The notes beneath the pieces were generated by a model. It had not been told where the DNA came from. It did not search any database and saw only the letters and a list, made by a program, of their open reading frames with translations. Of a DNA stretch of 64,000 nucleotides, positions 17,600 through 26,969 are shown one piece after another (position 1 is the stretch's first letter; each line of letters starts with the position of its first letter). The DNA comes from Streptomyces sp. CNH099. GTDB taxonomy: Bacteria > Actinomycetota > Actinomycetes > Streptomycetales > Streptomycetaceae. Location of the stretch: the NCBI GenBank assembly GCA_000514715.1, contig AZWL01000012.1, forward strand, positions 62,001-126,000. Direction: 5' to 3'. Made by a program: the position numbers and the translations under genes.

Positions 17600-17907
17600 C
17601 AGCGGTCCTGGGCCAGGGTGGCCCACAGGCCGTAGCCGTGCATGGCCTGCACGTCCCGCTCCATCTCCTCGCGGGTGCCGCTGGAGACGATGGCCCTCCC
17701 CTTGGTGTGTACGTCCATCATGAGCTTGCGTGCCTTCTCCCTGGGATATCCGAAGTACGCCTGGAAGACGTACGTCACGTAGCTCATGAGGTTCACCGGG
17801 TCGTTGTGGACGATCGTCACCCAGGGGACGTCCGGTTCAGGCACCGCCGCGGGTGACTGGGACTCGACGGTCTCCGGGCGCTCGATCTCCGTGGGTGCGA
17901 CGCTCAC
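17599..17907 (-). CDS. clpS: ATP-dependent Clp protease adaptor ClpS
   Basis: The 102-residue adaptor delivers N-degron substrates to ClpAP/ClpCP. The core WVTIVHNDPVNLMSYVTYVFQ contains the conserved HND..N substrate pocket, and VHTKGRAIV is the Clp-binding edge. The N-terminal ~30 residues are a flexible extension. GTG 17907 is chosen since GAGGAG lies upstream; an in-frame ATG at 17964 would add residues that do not look conserved. It is divergent from pncB with a 137-bp shared promoter region. Confidence 0.93.
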   Translation of the reverse strand: MSVAPTEIERPETVESQSPAAVPEPDVPWVTIVHNDPVNLMSYVTYVFQAYFGYPREKARKLMMDVHTKGRAIVSSGTREEMERDVQAMHGYGLWATLAQDR

Positions 17908-18044
17908 GGTTGGCGGCAACTCCTCGTTAGCTCCGGCTGCGACCGCAGCCCTGACGCCCCCCATGCTGCCACCCGAGGCGGTGCCGCAGCCATTCGGACA
18001 CCGGAAATCGTCAGAGTGACGAGTATGGGCGTAGGATCGAGCAC

Positions 18045-19379
18045 ATGTCGGAACTGAAGCTGCCGGTCACCGTCCCCTCGACGGCCCTCTTCACCGATCA
18101 CTACGAGCTGACCATGGTCCAGGCCGCGCTGCACGCCGGCACCGCCGAGCGCCGCTCGGTCTTCGAGACCTTCACCCGCCGGCTGCCCGAGGGCCGCCGC
18201 TACGGCGTCGTGGCCGGCACCGGCCGGGTGCTGGACGCGCTGGAGAGCTTCCGCTTCGAGCCCGAGGTGCTGGCCTTCCTGCGCGCGCACGACGTGGTCG
18301 ACGCCCCGACCCTCGACTGGCTGGCGGACTTCCGCTTCACCGGCGACATCTGGGGCTACCCCGAGGGCGAGGTCTACTTCCCCGGCTCTCCGGTGCTGCG
18401 GGTCGAGGGCACCTTCGCCGAGTGCGTGCTGCTGGAGACGGTGGTGCTGTCGATCCTCAACCACGACTCCGCCATCGCCGCCGCGGCCTCCCGGATGGCC
18501 GTCGCCGCCGGCGGCCGGCCGCTGATCGAGATGGGCGCACGGCGCACCCACGAGCTGGCCGCGGTGGCCGCGTCCCGGGCCGCGTACGTCGGCGGCTTCA
18601 CCTCCACCTCCGACCTGGCCGCCGGGTTCCGCTACGCGATCCCCACCGTGGGCACCGCCGCGCACGCCTTCACGCTGCTGCACGACAGCGAGCGGGACGC
18701 CTTCACCGCCCAGGTGGAGTCCATGGGCACGGGGACGACGCTGCTGGTCGACACGTACGACGTGGCCGCCGCGGTCCGCACCGCCGTGGCGGTCGCGGGG
18801 CCGGAGCTGGGCGCCGTGCGCATCGACTCCGGCGACCTGCTGCTGGTCGCGCACCGGGTCCGCCAGCAGCTCGACGAGCTGGGCGCGGACCGGACCCGGA
18901 TCATCGTCACCAGCGACCTCGACGAGTACGCCATCGCCTCGCTCGCCGCCGCGCCGGTCGACGCGTACGGCGTCGGCACCCGGCTGGTCACCGGCAGCGG
19001 GCACCCGACGTGCTCGATGGTCTACAAGCTGGTGGCCCGCGCCGCCGCAGGCGGCCCGGACGCGCCGCTGGTGCCGGTGGCGAAGAAGGCCCAGGGCGGG
19101 AAGACCTCGGTCGGCGGGCGGAAGTGGGCGGCCCGGCGGCTCGACGCGGACGGCGTGGCGGAGGCCGAGGTCGTCGGCACCGGGGCGGTGCCCGCGGAGC
19201 TGGCGGGCCGGGAGCTGCTGGTGCCGCTGGTGCGCGGCGGCGAGGTCGTGGGGCGGGAGCCGATGGACGACGCCAGGGCGCGGCACGTCGAGGCCCGGGA
19301 CGGGCTGCCGCTGTCCGCCACCCAGCTCTCCAGGGGCGAGCCGGTCCTGCCGACGGAGTACGTGGGAGAACACGTATGA
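18045..19379 (+). CDS. pncB: Nicotinate phosphoribosyltransferase
   Basis: The 444-residue enzyme of NAD salvage makes nicotinate mononucleotide from nicotinate and PRPP with ATP hydrolysis. Recognised blocks are TDHYELTMVQAAL at the start, FETFTRRLPEGRRYGVVAG, EMGARRTHE (active-site region), AYVGGFTSTSD and RIDSGDLLLVAHRVR. Length is normal. A TAGGAT box lies ~13 bp upstream of the ATG. The nicotinamidase gene follows after 93 bp, so both steps from nicotinamide to NaMN are encoded together. Confidence 0.95.
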   Translation: MSELKLPVTVPSTALFTDHYELTMVQAALHAGTAERRSVFETFTRRLPEGRRYGVVAGTGRVLDALESFRFEPEVLAFLRAHDVVDAPTLDWLADFRFTGDIWGYPEGEVYFPGSPVLRVEGTFAECVLLETVVLSILNHDSAIAAAASRMAVAAGGRPLIEMGARRTHELAAVAASRAAYVGGFTSTSDLAAGFRYAIPTVGTAAHAFTLLHDSERDAFTAQVESMGTGTTLLVDTYDVAAAVRTAVAVAGPELGAVRIDSGDLLLVAHRVRQQLDELGADRTRIIVTSDLDEYAIASLAAAPVDAYGVGTRLVTGSGHPTCSMVYKLVARAAAGGPDAPLVPVAKKAQGGKTSVGGRKWAARRLDADGVAEAEVVGTGAVPAELAGRELLVPLVRGGEVVGREPMDDARARHVEARDGLPLSATQLSRGEPVLPTEYVGEHV

Positions 19380-19472
19380 CCCCCGGGACAGCGGGCAGAG
19401 AACCGGGACGCGCAGCGCTTCGTTCCCCAGCGCTCCGTCCTTCCGACGCCGACTCACGAAGGGCATCGCACC

Positions 19473-20060
19473 ATGCATCGGGCACTGATCGTCGTTGACG
19501 TGCAGAACGACTTCTGCGAGGGCGGCAGCATGGGGGTGACCGGCGGCGCGGACGTCGCCGCCGCGATCACCGACCTGATCGGCCGGTCCACCGCGGGCTA
19601 CCAGCACGTCGTCGCCACCCGCGACCACCACATCGAGCCGGGCGACCACTTCTCCGCCCACCCCGACTTCGTCCACTCCTGGCCGCGGCACTGCGTCGCC
19701 GGCACGGAGGGCGTCGGGTTCCACCCGAACTTCGCCCCGGCCGTCGCCTCCGGCGCGATCTCCGCGGTCTTCGACAAGGGCGCGTACGCGGCCGCGTACA
19801 GCGGCTTCCAGGGCGCGGACGAGAACGGGATGCCGCTGGCGGACTGGCTGCGCGCCCGGGAGGTCACGGAGGTCGACGTCGTGGGCATCGCCACCGACCA
19901 CTGCGTGAAGGCGACGGCGCTGGACGCGGCGGCGGCGGGCTTCCGCACGCAGGTGCTGCTGGACCTGACGGCCGGGGTGGCCGAGGACAGCACGCATACG
20001 GCGCTGGGGGAGCTGGCGGAGGCGGGTGTGGAGCTGACGGGCAAGCCGGTCGTCGGCTGA
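19473..20060 (+). CDS. pncA: Nicotinamidase/pyrazinamidase
   Basis: The 195-residue isochorismatase-fold amidase converts nicotinamide to nicotinate. The catalytic triad is visible: D9 (VVDVQNDF), K102 (FDKGAY) and C144 (GIATDHCVKAT). Metal ligands lie in RDHHIEPGDHFSAH. It sits directly after pncB and feeds it with nicotinate. The ATG at 19473 follows GAAGGG. The family also hydrolyses the tuberculosis prodrug pyrazinamide. Confidence 0.95.
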   Translation: MHRALIVVDVQNDFCEGGSMGVTGGADVAAAITDLIGRSTAGYQHVVATRDHHIEPGDHFSAHPDFVHSWPRHCVAGTEGVGFHPNFAPAVASGAISAVFDKGAYAAAYSGFQGADENGMPLADWLRAREVTEVDVVGIATDHCVKATALDAAAAGFRTQVLLDLTAGVAEDSTHTALGELAEAGVELTGKPVVG

Positions 20061-20135
20061 CGCCGCGCCCCGTGCGGGGCCCTGGGCGCCCATACGCGGG
20101 CCCGCGGGCCCGCGGCGCCGCCCGGCCCGCGCGGT

Positions 20136-20438
20136 CTACGTCGCCAGCCGGAGGAGGGCGCCGATCGGGTGCCAGGACTCCGTCTCGTCATCGAGCGAGC
20201 CGCGCCAGACCAGGCCGTCGGGGTGGCAGAGCACGGCGGTCACCTCGTCGGGCGTGGGCGGGTGCGCGTTGCCGCGGAGGTAGACGGAGCGCAGGCCGAG
20301 GTTGCGCAGCCGGGTCAGGGCGCGGGCGCGGTTTCCGGCGTGGACGAGCACACGTATCCGCCGGCCCCCCGCGGGAGCCGGCAGCCCGACGGCGACGACC
20401 ATGCTGCCGTCCGGCAGCCTGGTGAATCCTCCGCCCAT
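20136..20438 (-). CDS. Hypothetical protein
   Basis: A 100-residue protein I cannot place in a family. From ATG 20438 (GAGGAG just upstream) it reads MGGGFTRLPDGSMVVAVGL, then a basic strand-helix region (RRIRVLVHAGNRARALTRLRNLG) and a C-terminal segment with DEVTAVLCHPDGLVWRG and WHPIGALL. It has no signal peptide or membrane helix. The composition suggests a small alpha/beta domain. It lies alone between pncA (convergent) and the M6 protease gene, whose stop is 114 bp upstream on the same strand. Coding potential looks good but function is unknown. Confidence 0.6.
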   Translation of the reverse strand: MGGGFTRLPDGSMVVAVGLPAPAGGRRIRVLVHAGNRARALTRLRNLGLRSVYLRGNAHPPTPDEVTAVLCHPDGLVWRGSLDDETESWHPIGALLRLAT

Positions 20439-20552
20439 GGCGCTCCTCGGGTGACGTCTCGTCGGCCAGATGCTCACGCCATCTTTACGCGATCGGCCGC
20501 CGCCCCGCCAGGGGCAGCGGCCGATACGTATCTGACCTGCGATTCTACCGGA

Positions 20553-22964
20553 TCACCGGATGGAGGGCCCCACCCGGATTGTCATGGTCCGGCCATGACC
20601 GGGCTCCTTGACGATGGAAATCCTCGTGTGGGTGTCGGGCACCTGCACGCTGCCGCCCGGGTTCTCCTCGTTCCAGTACGTCCCCTTGTGGTCGTCGAAG
20701 ACCGAGACGCCCCTCTTCGCCCGGATCTTCGCCGGCACCCCGTCCCGGTGCAGGGTGAAGCCGTCGGTCCGCTTGGTGCTGAAGGTGGCGTCGTAGGTCT
20801 GGATGCGGTTGCGCATCACCGAGCCGTCGGCCCACCTCTCCGGCTCCGGGTGCGCGTCGACCGGCAGCACCAGGCCCTCGCCGGGGTGCACGCTGGTGTT
20901 GTTGTCCAGCTGCGAGGTGTCCCACAGCCACACCGCCAGGCCGTTCTGGTACGGGAAGTGCTCGACCCAGTCCGGCTTGTCGGTCACCCAGCCGAAGTTG
21001 TACGGGCCGCTCCGCAGCGTCCTGTCGTACGACACGTACTGCCGGTTCTCGGCGATGTAGTACTGCGGGTAGTCGTTGGTGAAGGACTCGCCGACGCGCG
21101 AGAAGCCGTCCTTCGTCCAGCCCGCGTCGTCGCCCTCGGCGCCGTCCGCGAAGACCTCCTCGCCGTCCGCCGTGATCGACAGCGCGTCGGCGGTGAAGCC
21201 CTTCTGCGCCACCCCGCCGTCGGTCTGGTAGCGGAAGCGCAGCTGGACCTCCTGGCCCGCGTAGGCGTCCAGCGGGTACACCAGGTCGCGGTACTCGCCG
21301 GAGACGCCGGTCAGCGCCGGCCGGTCGCCGCCGTCGCGCGGGATCTGCGCGCCGTTCGCGGTGCCGTCGAGCGGGGTGAAGCTGGCCCCGCCGTCCGTGG
21401 AGACCTCGGCGTAGAGGTAGTCGTAGTTCTCCTCGATGTCCCACCAGCCCTTGAGGCCCAGGGAGGCGGTGGACGCGCCGGTCAGGTCGACCGTGCGCGT
21501 CAGGGTGTTCGACAGGTCGTCGCCCATGCCGCTCCACCACTGCATCGCGCCCTCGGCGGGCGTGGTGACGGTGGTGGTGACGGCCTTCTCCGGCAGCTCC
21601 ACTATGAGCGCCTGCGGCCTGCCGTGCCGCTGCTCCTCGGCACGGCCGAGGGTGTGCTTCGAGCGCGTCGCCGCCTTGGCCGTCTCGTAGTCCAGCCAGC
21701 CGAGCTGCAGCTTGTCCCAGGCGGTCATGTCGCCGGGCAGGTCGCCGATGGCGTCCTCGCCGCGGCCGAGCCAGGAGCCGGAGGACATGAGCGTCCAGAA
21801 GCCGGTGGAGTTCTCGCCGCCCGCGGTGTCGTACAGGTCGGGCAGGCCGAGGTCGTGGCCGTACTCGTGGGCGAAGACGCCGAGTCCGCCGTTCTCCGGC
21901 TGGACGGTGTAGTCGCCGACCCACACGCCGGTGTCGCCGATCTGGGCGCCGCCGGCCTTGTTCCCGCCGGGGCCGGTCTGCCCCGCGTCGGTGCCGTAGG
22001 CGTACCAGCGGTGCGCCCAGATGGCGTCCTCGCCCTGCACGCCGCCGCCGGCGGACTCGTCCTCGCCGGCGTGCACCAGCTGGAAGTGGTCGATGTAGCC
22101 GTCGGACTCGTCGAAGTCGCCGTCGCCGTCGAAGTCGTAGCGGTCCCAGACGTCGTACTCGGCGAGCTGCTGCCTGATCTCGGCGTCGGTCCGGCCGGCG
22201 GCCTTCTGGTCCGCGGCCCACTGCGCGGTCGCGTCGCGCACCAGGTCCCAGACGGAGGAGCAGGTGGAGTCGCCGCAGTAGTTGGAGCCGTAGCGGGCCT
22301 CGTTCCACTTCACCGAGACCCAGTCGCTGACCTCGCCGTCCACCGTGTACTTACCGGAGGACTGCTTCTCGTAGTACTTCGCCATGGACTGCTTGCCCGC
22401 GTCCCGGGAGAAGTAAAGGTCCTGGTAGTGCTGCCGGTCGTAGTCCGCCTGCCAGTCGGTGGAGTTGTTCACCGCCCGGTCCGGCTCGGCTATCTGGTTG
22501 TGCGCGGGGCCCGGGTCGCCGCCGTACTTCACGACGGGCGGCTCGGGGCCGTCGGGGCCGTCCGGGTCGTACATGGTCTCGTTGTCGACGTCGTCGCCGA
22601 ACTCGACCAGCACGGTGAATATCTTGTCGGTCTTCGTCGCGCGGCCCAGCTCGGCGTACTTGCCGTCGTCGAGCTTGACGACCGTCGAGCCGTTCTTCCT
22701 GACCCGCGGCCGCGTCTCGGTCTCGCCGGACAGCAGCTGCTGCAGCGCGGCCTTCTCGCGCGCCTCCTTCTGCTTGCTGAACGGGCCGTCGAGGTCGTGG
22801 TGCTGATGCTTCGGCGCCCGCGCCGGATCACGGCGCTCCAACTGGGCCGCCCCGTCCCCGGAGTCGGCGGCCGCCTGCCCCAGAGGCAGCAGCGCCGCGC
22901 CGAGTGCGGCTGCAACCGCCGTGGTGACGGCAGTTTTTGACAACTTTCTGTGCCTGGTGTTCAC
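20553..22964 (-). CDS. Secreted M6 family metalloprotease (immune inhibitor A-like)
   Basis: The 803-residue exported protease starts at GTG 22964, with GGGAGG about 10 bp before it. A Sec signal peptide (basic VNTRHRKLSK, hydrophobic core, cleavage near GQAAADS, ~residue 34) is followed by a propeptide. The catalytic zinc site is HEYGHDLGLPD (366-376). An acidic loop DFDGDGDFDESDG (277-289) probably binds calcium. The C-terminal half is beta-rich with MAM/jelly-roll-like repeats. InhA-type proteases degrade host or matrix proteins; in Streptomyces a role in extracellular protein digestion during development is usual. The upstream divergent region probably carries developmental control. Confidence 0.92.
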   Translation of the reverse strand: MNTRHRKLSKTAVTTAVAAALGAALLPLGQAAADSGDGAAQLERRDPARAPKHQHHDLDGPFSKQKEAREKAALQQLLSGETETRPRVRKNGSTVVKLDDGKYAELGRATKTDKIFTVLVEFGDDVDNETMYDPDGPDGPEPPVVKYGGDPGPAHNQIAEPDRAVNNSTDWQADYDRQHYQDLYFSRDAGKQSMAKYYEKQSSGKYTVDGEVSDWVSVKWNEARYGSNYCGDSTCSSVWDLVRDATAQWAADQKAAGRTDAEIRQQLAEYDVWDRYDFDGDGDFDESDGYIDHFQLVHAGEDESAGGGVQGEDAIWAHRWYAYGTDAGQTGPGGNKAGGAQIGDTGVWVGDYTVQPENGGLGVFAHEYGHDLGLPDLYDTAGGENSTGFWTLMSSGSWLGRGEDAIGDLPGDMTAWDKLQLGWLDYETAKAATRSKHTLGRAEEQRHGRPQALIVELPEKAVTTTVTTPAEGAMQWWSGMGDDLSNTLTRTVDLTGASTASLGLKGWWDIEENYDYLYAEVSTDGGASFTPLDGTANGAQIPRDGGDRPALTGVSGEYRDLVYPLDAYAGQEVQLRFRYQTDGGVAQKGFTADALSITADGEEVFADGAEGDDAGWTKDGFSRVGESFTNDYPQYYIAENRQYVSYDRTLRSGPYNFGWVTDKPDWVEHFPYQNGLAVWLWDTSQLDNNTSVHPGEGLVLPVDAHPEPERWADGSVMRNRIQTYDATFSTKRTDGFTLHRDGVPAKIRAKRGVSVFDDHKGTYWNEENPGGSVQVPDTHTRISIVKEPGHGRTMTIRVGPSIR

Positions 22965-23288
22965 GTTTGCGCTGTCCCTCCCGCGTCGCCGCACGAATAG
23001 GTGTGCCAGCATTCGACCGGAGTGAACAGAGAAATGACAGTCTTGACTTGGACACCTCAGAGGGCTACGGGGTTTCAGCAGCTGGGCCGGACTCCCCGGT
23101 GACACGGTTCCCCACCCCGGCATGACACCGTGCGCCCCCTCGTGCACCCCCCCGGTGGGTAAGGTCACGCTTACTTGCGTTCCCGGGCGGGCAACGCCTT
23201 GGGTAGTGGGGGGCGGCTGCATGCACGGGGCCGCCCTTCGGCACGTTCACCCGTCCGTACCGATGCTGAGCCCACCAGGGGGGCCGCC
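22965..23288. promoter_or_regulatory. Divergent promoter region, M6 protease / small membrane protein
   Basis: This 324-bp stretch contains no credible gene. It is AT-richer near the protease start (around 22930-23060). GTAAG/CTTAC arms (23159-23163 and 23170-23174) form a small inverted repeat, and GGGCGG/CCGCCC (from ~23210) a short hairpin. Promoters for both flanking genes must lie here, but I cannot fix -10/-35 boxes with confidence. Confidence 0.45.
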
Positions 23289-23576
23289 ATGCCGCGTCCG
23301 ACTCTCTCCCAACTCCTCTACGGGTCGGCCACAGTCATCGCCTCAGCGGCAGCCATGCTGTTGCTCACGCAGGCCGGCGCAGCCATCGCCCTCGTGGCGA
23401 TCTGCGTCATCGCCCTGGCGCTCGGTGTGCTCGTCGCACTGACCGCCCCCTCACCGCGCGCCAGCCGCGCCGCCACCGCCGTCGAGGCGGAGCCGGTCGT
23501 GGTGCCGCGGCCCGAGGGGATCGCCGCACCCGCGGCGGACCGGCGACCGGTCGGCGCGCAGCCCGCGCAACGCTGA
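23289..23576 (+). CDS. Small membrane protein with two helices
   Basis: The 95-residue protein from ATG 23289 is preceded by AGGGGGG. It has two adjacent hydrophobic segments (SATVIASAAAMLLLTQAGAA and IALVAICVIALALGVLVAL) and a Pro/Ala-rich, weakly charged C-terminal tail (~40 residues), probably cytoplasmic. I recognise no family. It is followed by a 14-bp hairpin terminator and is convergent with the RDD protein gene, so it is a single-gene unit divergent from the secreted protease. Confidence 0.6.
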   Translation: MPRPTLSQLLYGSATVIASAAAMLLLTQAGAAIALVAICVIALALGVLVALTAPSPRASRAATAVEAEPVVVPRPEGIAAPAADRRPVGAQPAQR

Positions 23577-23632
23577 GACGGTGCGGCGCCCGCGAGGGCG
23601 CCGACGGGGGAACGGCCGAGAGACCGACAGAG

Positions 23633-23666
23633 GCGGCCGGCGACCTGCTGACAGGTCGCCGGCCGC
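23633..23666. terminator. 14-bp perfect hairpin terminator
   Basis: Arms GCGGCCGGCGACCT (23633-23646) and AGGTCGCCGGCCGC (23653-23666) with a 6-base loop. It sits between the convergent small membrane protein gene and the first RDD gene and is likely bidirectional. Confidence 0.85.
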
Positions 23667-23684
23667 TTCGGTGCGCCGGTCGCG

Positions 23685-24875
23685 TCACGGCGTGAAGCGC
23701 TGCCCCTGGGTGGAGACCACCACGGTCTTGGCCGCCTTGTCGTGCACGCACTGGCGGTACGGCTTGTCCCAGGTGCAGGACAGCACGTTGTAGAGCCAGA
23801 ACAGGGTGCCGATGCACGGCACGAGCTGCGGCAGCGAGTAGACGGCGGCGCGGATCCAGCCCGGGTTCCCGGCGGGGACCGCGCCGTTCTCCAGCATGCC
23901 GACGCGGATGCCCATGAGCTTCTTGCCGACGGTCTGCCCGCTGCGGGTGAGCATCAGGCCCTCGTACACCAGGTAGACGAGCATGCCGAACAGGCCCCAG
24001 CCGTACTGGGAGCCGGTGGCGTCGGAGTCGCCGAAGTCGTCGATGCGGCCGATGAGGGTGAGGAAGACCGACACCGGGATGTAGACCACCAGCGCGTCGA
24101 TGATGCGCGCCAGCAGCCGGCGGCCGAGGCCGGCGAGCGGCGGCATCCCGGCGAGCCGCGGATCGGGGGCGCCGTACGCGGCGCCCCCGTAGCCGGCGCC
24201 GCCCGTGTCGCCGCCGCCGTACGGGGGCGGGGGCGGGGGCATCGCGCCGGGGGGCTGGTCGTACGGGGAGCCGCCAGAGGGCCGGTCGTAGGGGGAACCG
24301 CCCGAGGGGGAGCCGGGGCCGTCGGGCCGGGTCCCGCCCGCACCGGACGACGTGGCGCCCGGACCGGGCGGCGGGGCGGCGCCGGGACCCGACGACGAGG
24401 TGGCGTCCGGGCCCGTGGGCGGGGTGGCGCCCGGGCCGGTGGACGACGTGGCGTCGGGGCCGGTCGGCGGGGTGACGCCCGGGCCCGCGGACGACGTGGC
24501 GTCGGGGCCCGGGGGCGGGGGCGGGGCACCGTGCGGCGGCCCGCCGCCGTGCGCGGGTCCGCCGCCGTGCGCCGGTGCACCCGCGCCCGTGCCCGGACCC
24601 GCGCCCAGCGCCGGGCCGGCCGGCGGTGGCGGCGTCTCGCCGGGCACCTCCGACGTCGTCGGGCCGCCCACCGGCCGCGTCGTCCCGCTCCCGCGCGGCG
24701 GCGGCCCGGGCGCCCCCCGCGTCCGCCCGCCGCCCGGCGGCGACACCGGCTCCTCCTCCGGCGGCCGCGTGCCGTCGGAGGGCTGTCCGGGCTGCGGCTG
24801 CGGCGGCTGCTGCGCGCGCTGGGGCCTGCCGCGGTGCGGGGCGTCGGCGCCCTCGCCGTGGTCGTCGGAACTCAT
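23685..24875 (-). CDS. RDD family membrane protein with long Pro/Gly-rich N-terminal region
   Basis: The 396-residue protein's first ~250 residues are low complexity, rich in Pro, Gly and Ser, and include a tandem 16-residue repeat (GPDATSSAGPGVTPPT and variants, residues ~123-177). The C-terminal ~150 residues are the RDD domain: LGRRLLARIIDALVVYIPVSV gives the conserved R and D's of helix 1, GQTVGKKLMGIRV and RQCVHDKAAKTVVV are the other hallmarks. RDD proteins are integral membrane proteins, some linked to Na+/H+ exchange; function here is unknown. A second RDD gene lies 69 bp upstream on the same strand, and the two share a domain order and probably an operon. Confidence 0.85.
   Translation of the reverse strand: MSSDDHGEGADAPHRGRPQRAQQPPQPQPGQPSDGTRPPEEEPVSPPGGGRTRGAPGPPPRGSGTTRPVGGPTTSEVPGETPPPPAGPALGAGPGTGAGAPAHGGGPAHGGGPPHGAPPPPPGPDATSSAGPGVTPPTGPDATSSTGPGATPPTGPDATSSSGPGAAPPPGPGATSSGAGGTRPDGPGSPSGGSPYDRPSGGSPYDQPPGAMPPPPPPYGGGDTGGAGYGGAAYGAPDPRLAGMPPLAGLGRRLLARIIDALVVYIPVSVFLTLIGRIDDFGDSDATGSQYGWGLFGMLVYLVYEGLMLTRSGQTVGKKLMGIRVGMLENGAVPAGNPGWIRAAVYSLPQLVPCIGTLFWLYNVLSCTWDKPYRQCVHDKAAKTVVVSTQGQRFTP
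24345..24509 (-). repeat. 48-bp tandem repeat inside the RDD gene
   Basis: About 3.4 copies of a 48-bp unit encode the 16-residue repeat GPDATSSxGPGxTPPT. Copies are near identical, so the number may vary between strains by slippage. The encoded segment is a disordered linker before the membrane domain. Confidence 0.8.
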
Positions 24876-24944
24876 GCACCGAGTCGACCCCGGGCACCGC
24901 CGCCCCGCATCCCGGGCGCGGCCGAACGGCTGGCGGCGGCGGGG

Positions 24945-26969
24945 TCAGCCGCGGGCCACGTACGTGCGTCCCGCCTTGTCGTGCCAGCACTGCCGCCACG
25001 GCTTGTCGAAGGCGCACCACAGCACGTTCAGCAGCCCGACGAGCGGCAGCAGCACGAACACCGCGTACGTCAGCCAGCGGCGCAGCGCCGAGCCGGTCTC
25101 CGGCGGGTCCTGCGACTCGATGTCCAGCACCCGCACGCCGAACAGCCGCTTGCCGGGCGTACGCCCCCACCTGGCCGTCGGCAGCGCCTCCACGATCAGG
25201 CCGAGGACGAGGAAGAGGCCGAGGACGAGCGCCAGGTACGGGCCGGTGGTGCCGTCGATGAGCCAGACGGTGACGGTCGTGCCGGACTTCTCGGCGGCGT
25301 CGATCTTGTCCTGGACGTGGTCGACGGACTTGCTCACCAGCGGCACCGCGACCGCGGCGACGACGCCGCCGACCAGCAGCACGTCCACCAGCCGGGCGCC
25401 GAGCCGGCGGCCCAGCCCGGCGGGCGGGGCGGTGCTCTGCGCCGCGCTGCCGAAGGGGTCGGAGGCCGGCGGGCGCCACGGCACGACGGGCGGCTCGCCG
25501 GCGCCGCCGCCCTGCGGCAGCTCGGCGCGGGCGGCCCGCTCGGGGAGCTGCCCGGCGGGCTGCCGCGGCGGGACGGCGGGCGGGGCCGTCCGCGCGGCCG
25601 GGGTCAGCGGCGGGGCCAGGGGCCCGGGCTGCGGCGCGGACTGCGGCTGCGCGGGGCGGGGCTGCGGCAGGTCCGGCGTGGTCGGGGCCGGCGGCGGGGG
25701 CGCGGGCCGGGCCGCGGGCACGTCCGGCGCCGCGGGCGCGGGCTGCGGCCGCGGCAGGTCGGGGGTGGTCGGCGCGGGGAGGGCGGCCGGCACGTCGGGG
25801 GCGGTCGGCGACGGCGCGTAGGCACCGGCGCCCTGCCGCGGATCGGCGGCCCCGGCACCGCTTCCGGCGCCGGCCGCCGGCTGGCGCGTCCCCTCCGGCG
25901 TCGTCGGCGCCGGTGCGGGCGCGGGGCCGGAGGCCGGCGCGTCGAAGGCGGTCGGCGCCGGCGCGAAGGCGCCCGCGCCCAGCCGCGGGTCCCCGGCACC
26001 GGCCCCCGCGCCCGCCGCCGGCCCGCCCGTCTCCTCGGGCGGCGCCGACGCCGGTGCGGGCGCGGGGCCGGCCACCGGCGCGTCGGAGGCGCCCGCCCCC
26101 TGCCGCGGGCCCGCGGCACCGCTTCCAGCACCGGCGCCTGCCGCCGGCTCGGGCGTCTCCCCCGGCGTCGCCGGCGCCGGTACGGGCGCGGGGCCGGCCA
26201 GCCGCCGCACCTGCTCGCCCCACGAGCCGCCGCCGACGCGCGGGTCCCGGCCGAGCGGCGCCCCGGGCCGGTCCGGCTCGTACGACCCGGCCGCGGCCCG
26301 CTCGCCCTCCTGCCCGGCACCCGCGGCACCCGCCGCGCCGGCGCCCGCGTCCTCGGCGTCCTCCGCCCGCCGGGCCCCCGGCAGCCGGGGCTCGTCCCCG
26401 GCGCGCCCGGGCCCGGGCGCGCCGCCGCCCAGCTCGGCCGGCACCGCGAGGGCCGGCGGGTCCTGCCGCTCCTGCGCGCCCCAGGCGACGCGGCCCCCGG
26501 CCCGTTCCGCGACGTCCACGACGTCCACCGCCTGCCACGCGCCCTCCGCGTCCGAGGGGGCACCCGCCGCCTCCGCGGCGTCCCGCACGTCCGACGGCGC
26601 GTCCGCCGGAGCGTCGTCCGCGCCGGCGCCCCGCGCGGCGTGCCGCCCGCGCGGGGCGGGCACGGCGTCCTCGGGCTCCTCGTCGTCGAGGAAGACGGGC
26701 CCGGTCTCGCTCACGGCCGGACCGGCCGGGCCCGGGCCGGCGGGCTCCGCCGGCTCCGCGGGCGCGGCGTCCGCCGGGGTCTCCGCACCGTCCGCGCCCG
26801 CATGCTCCGCCGGCGCGACCAGGTGCTCTTCGCCCTCCTGCGCGCGGCGGCTGGTGCCGGGGACCCACGCCGCACCGTTCCAGTACCGGACGTAGCCCGG
26901 GATGGAGGGGTCGGGGTAGTAACCGGGGCCGGGGATCCCGCCGCCGGAGGGTGGTGTCGGGGCGCTCAT
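24945..26969 (-). CDS. RDD family membrane protein with N-terminal DUF2510 and Ala/Pro-rich linker
   Basis: The 674-residue protein begins with a DUF2510 module (GPGYYPDPSIPGYVRYWNGA, the W/Y-rich motif near residues 12-35), common at the start of actinobacterial membrane proteins. A ~480-residue acidic then Ala/Pro/Gly-rich region follows, with imperfect repeats built on PAAGAGAGxGxxDPRQGAGA. The C-terminal RDD domain has LGRRLGARLVDVLLVGGVVAA, RTPGKRLFGVRVLDI and RQCWHDKAGRTYVARG. The linker is likely extracellular or spans the wall. ATG 26969 is chosen; GTG 26978 is possible. Role unknown. Confidence 0.8.
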   Translation of the reverse strand: MSAPTPPSGGGIPGPGYYPDPSIPGYVRYWNGAAWVPGTSRRAQEGEEHLVAPAEHAGADGAETPADAAPAEPAEPAGPGPAGPAVSETGPVFLDDEEPEDAVPAPRGRHAARGAGADDAPADAPSDVRDAAEAAGAPSDAEGAWQAVDVVDVAERAGGRVAWGAQERQDPPALAVPAELGGGAPGPGRAGDEPRLPGARRAEDAEDAGAGAAGAAGAGQEGERAAAGSYEPDRPGAPLGRDPRVGGGSWGEQVRRLAGPAPVPAPATPGETPEPAAGAGAGSGAAGPRQGAGASDAPVAGPAPAPASAPPEETGGPAAGAGAGAGDPRLGAGAFAPAPTAFDAPASGPAPAPAPTTPEGTRQPAAGAGSGAGAADPRQGAGAYAPSPTAPDVPAALPAPTTPDLPRPQPAPAAPDVPAARPAPPPPAPTTPDLPQPRPAQPQSAPQPGPLAPPLTPAARTAPPAVPPRQPAGQLPERAARAELPQGGGAGEPPVVPWRPPASDPFGSAAQSTAPPAGLGRRLGARLVDVLLVGGVVAAVAVPLVSKSVDHVQDKIDAAEKSGTTVTVWLIDGTTGPYLALVLGLFLVLGLIVEALPTARWGRTPGKRLFGVRVLDIESQDPPETGSALRRWLTYAVFVLLPLVGLLNVLWCAFDKPWRQCWHDKAGRTYVARG

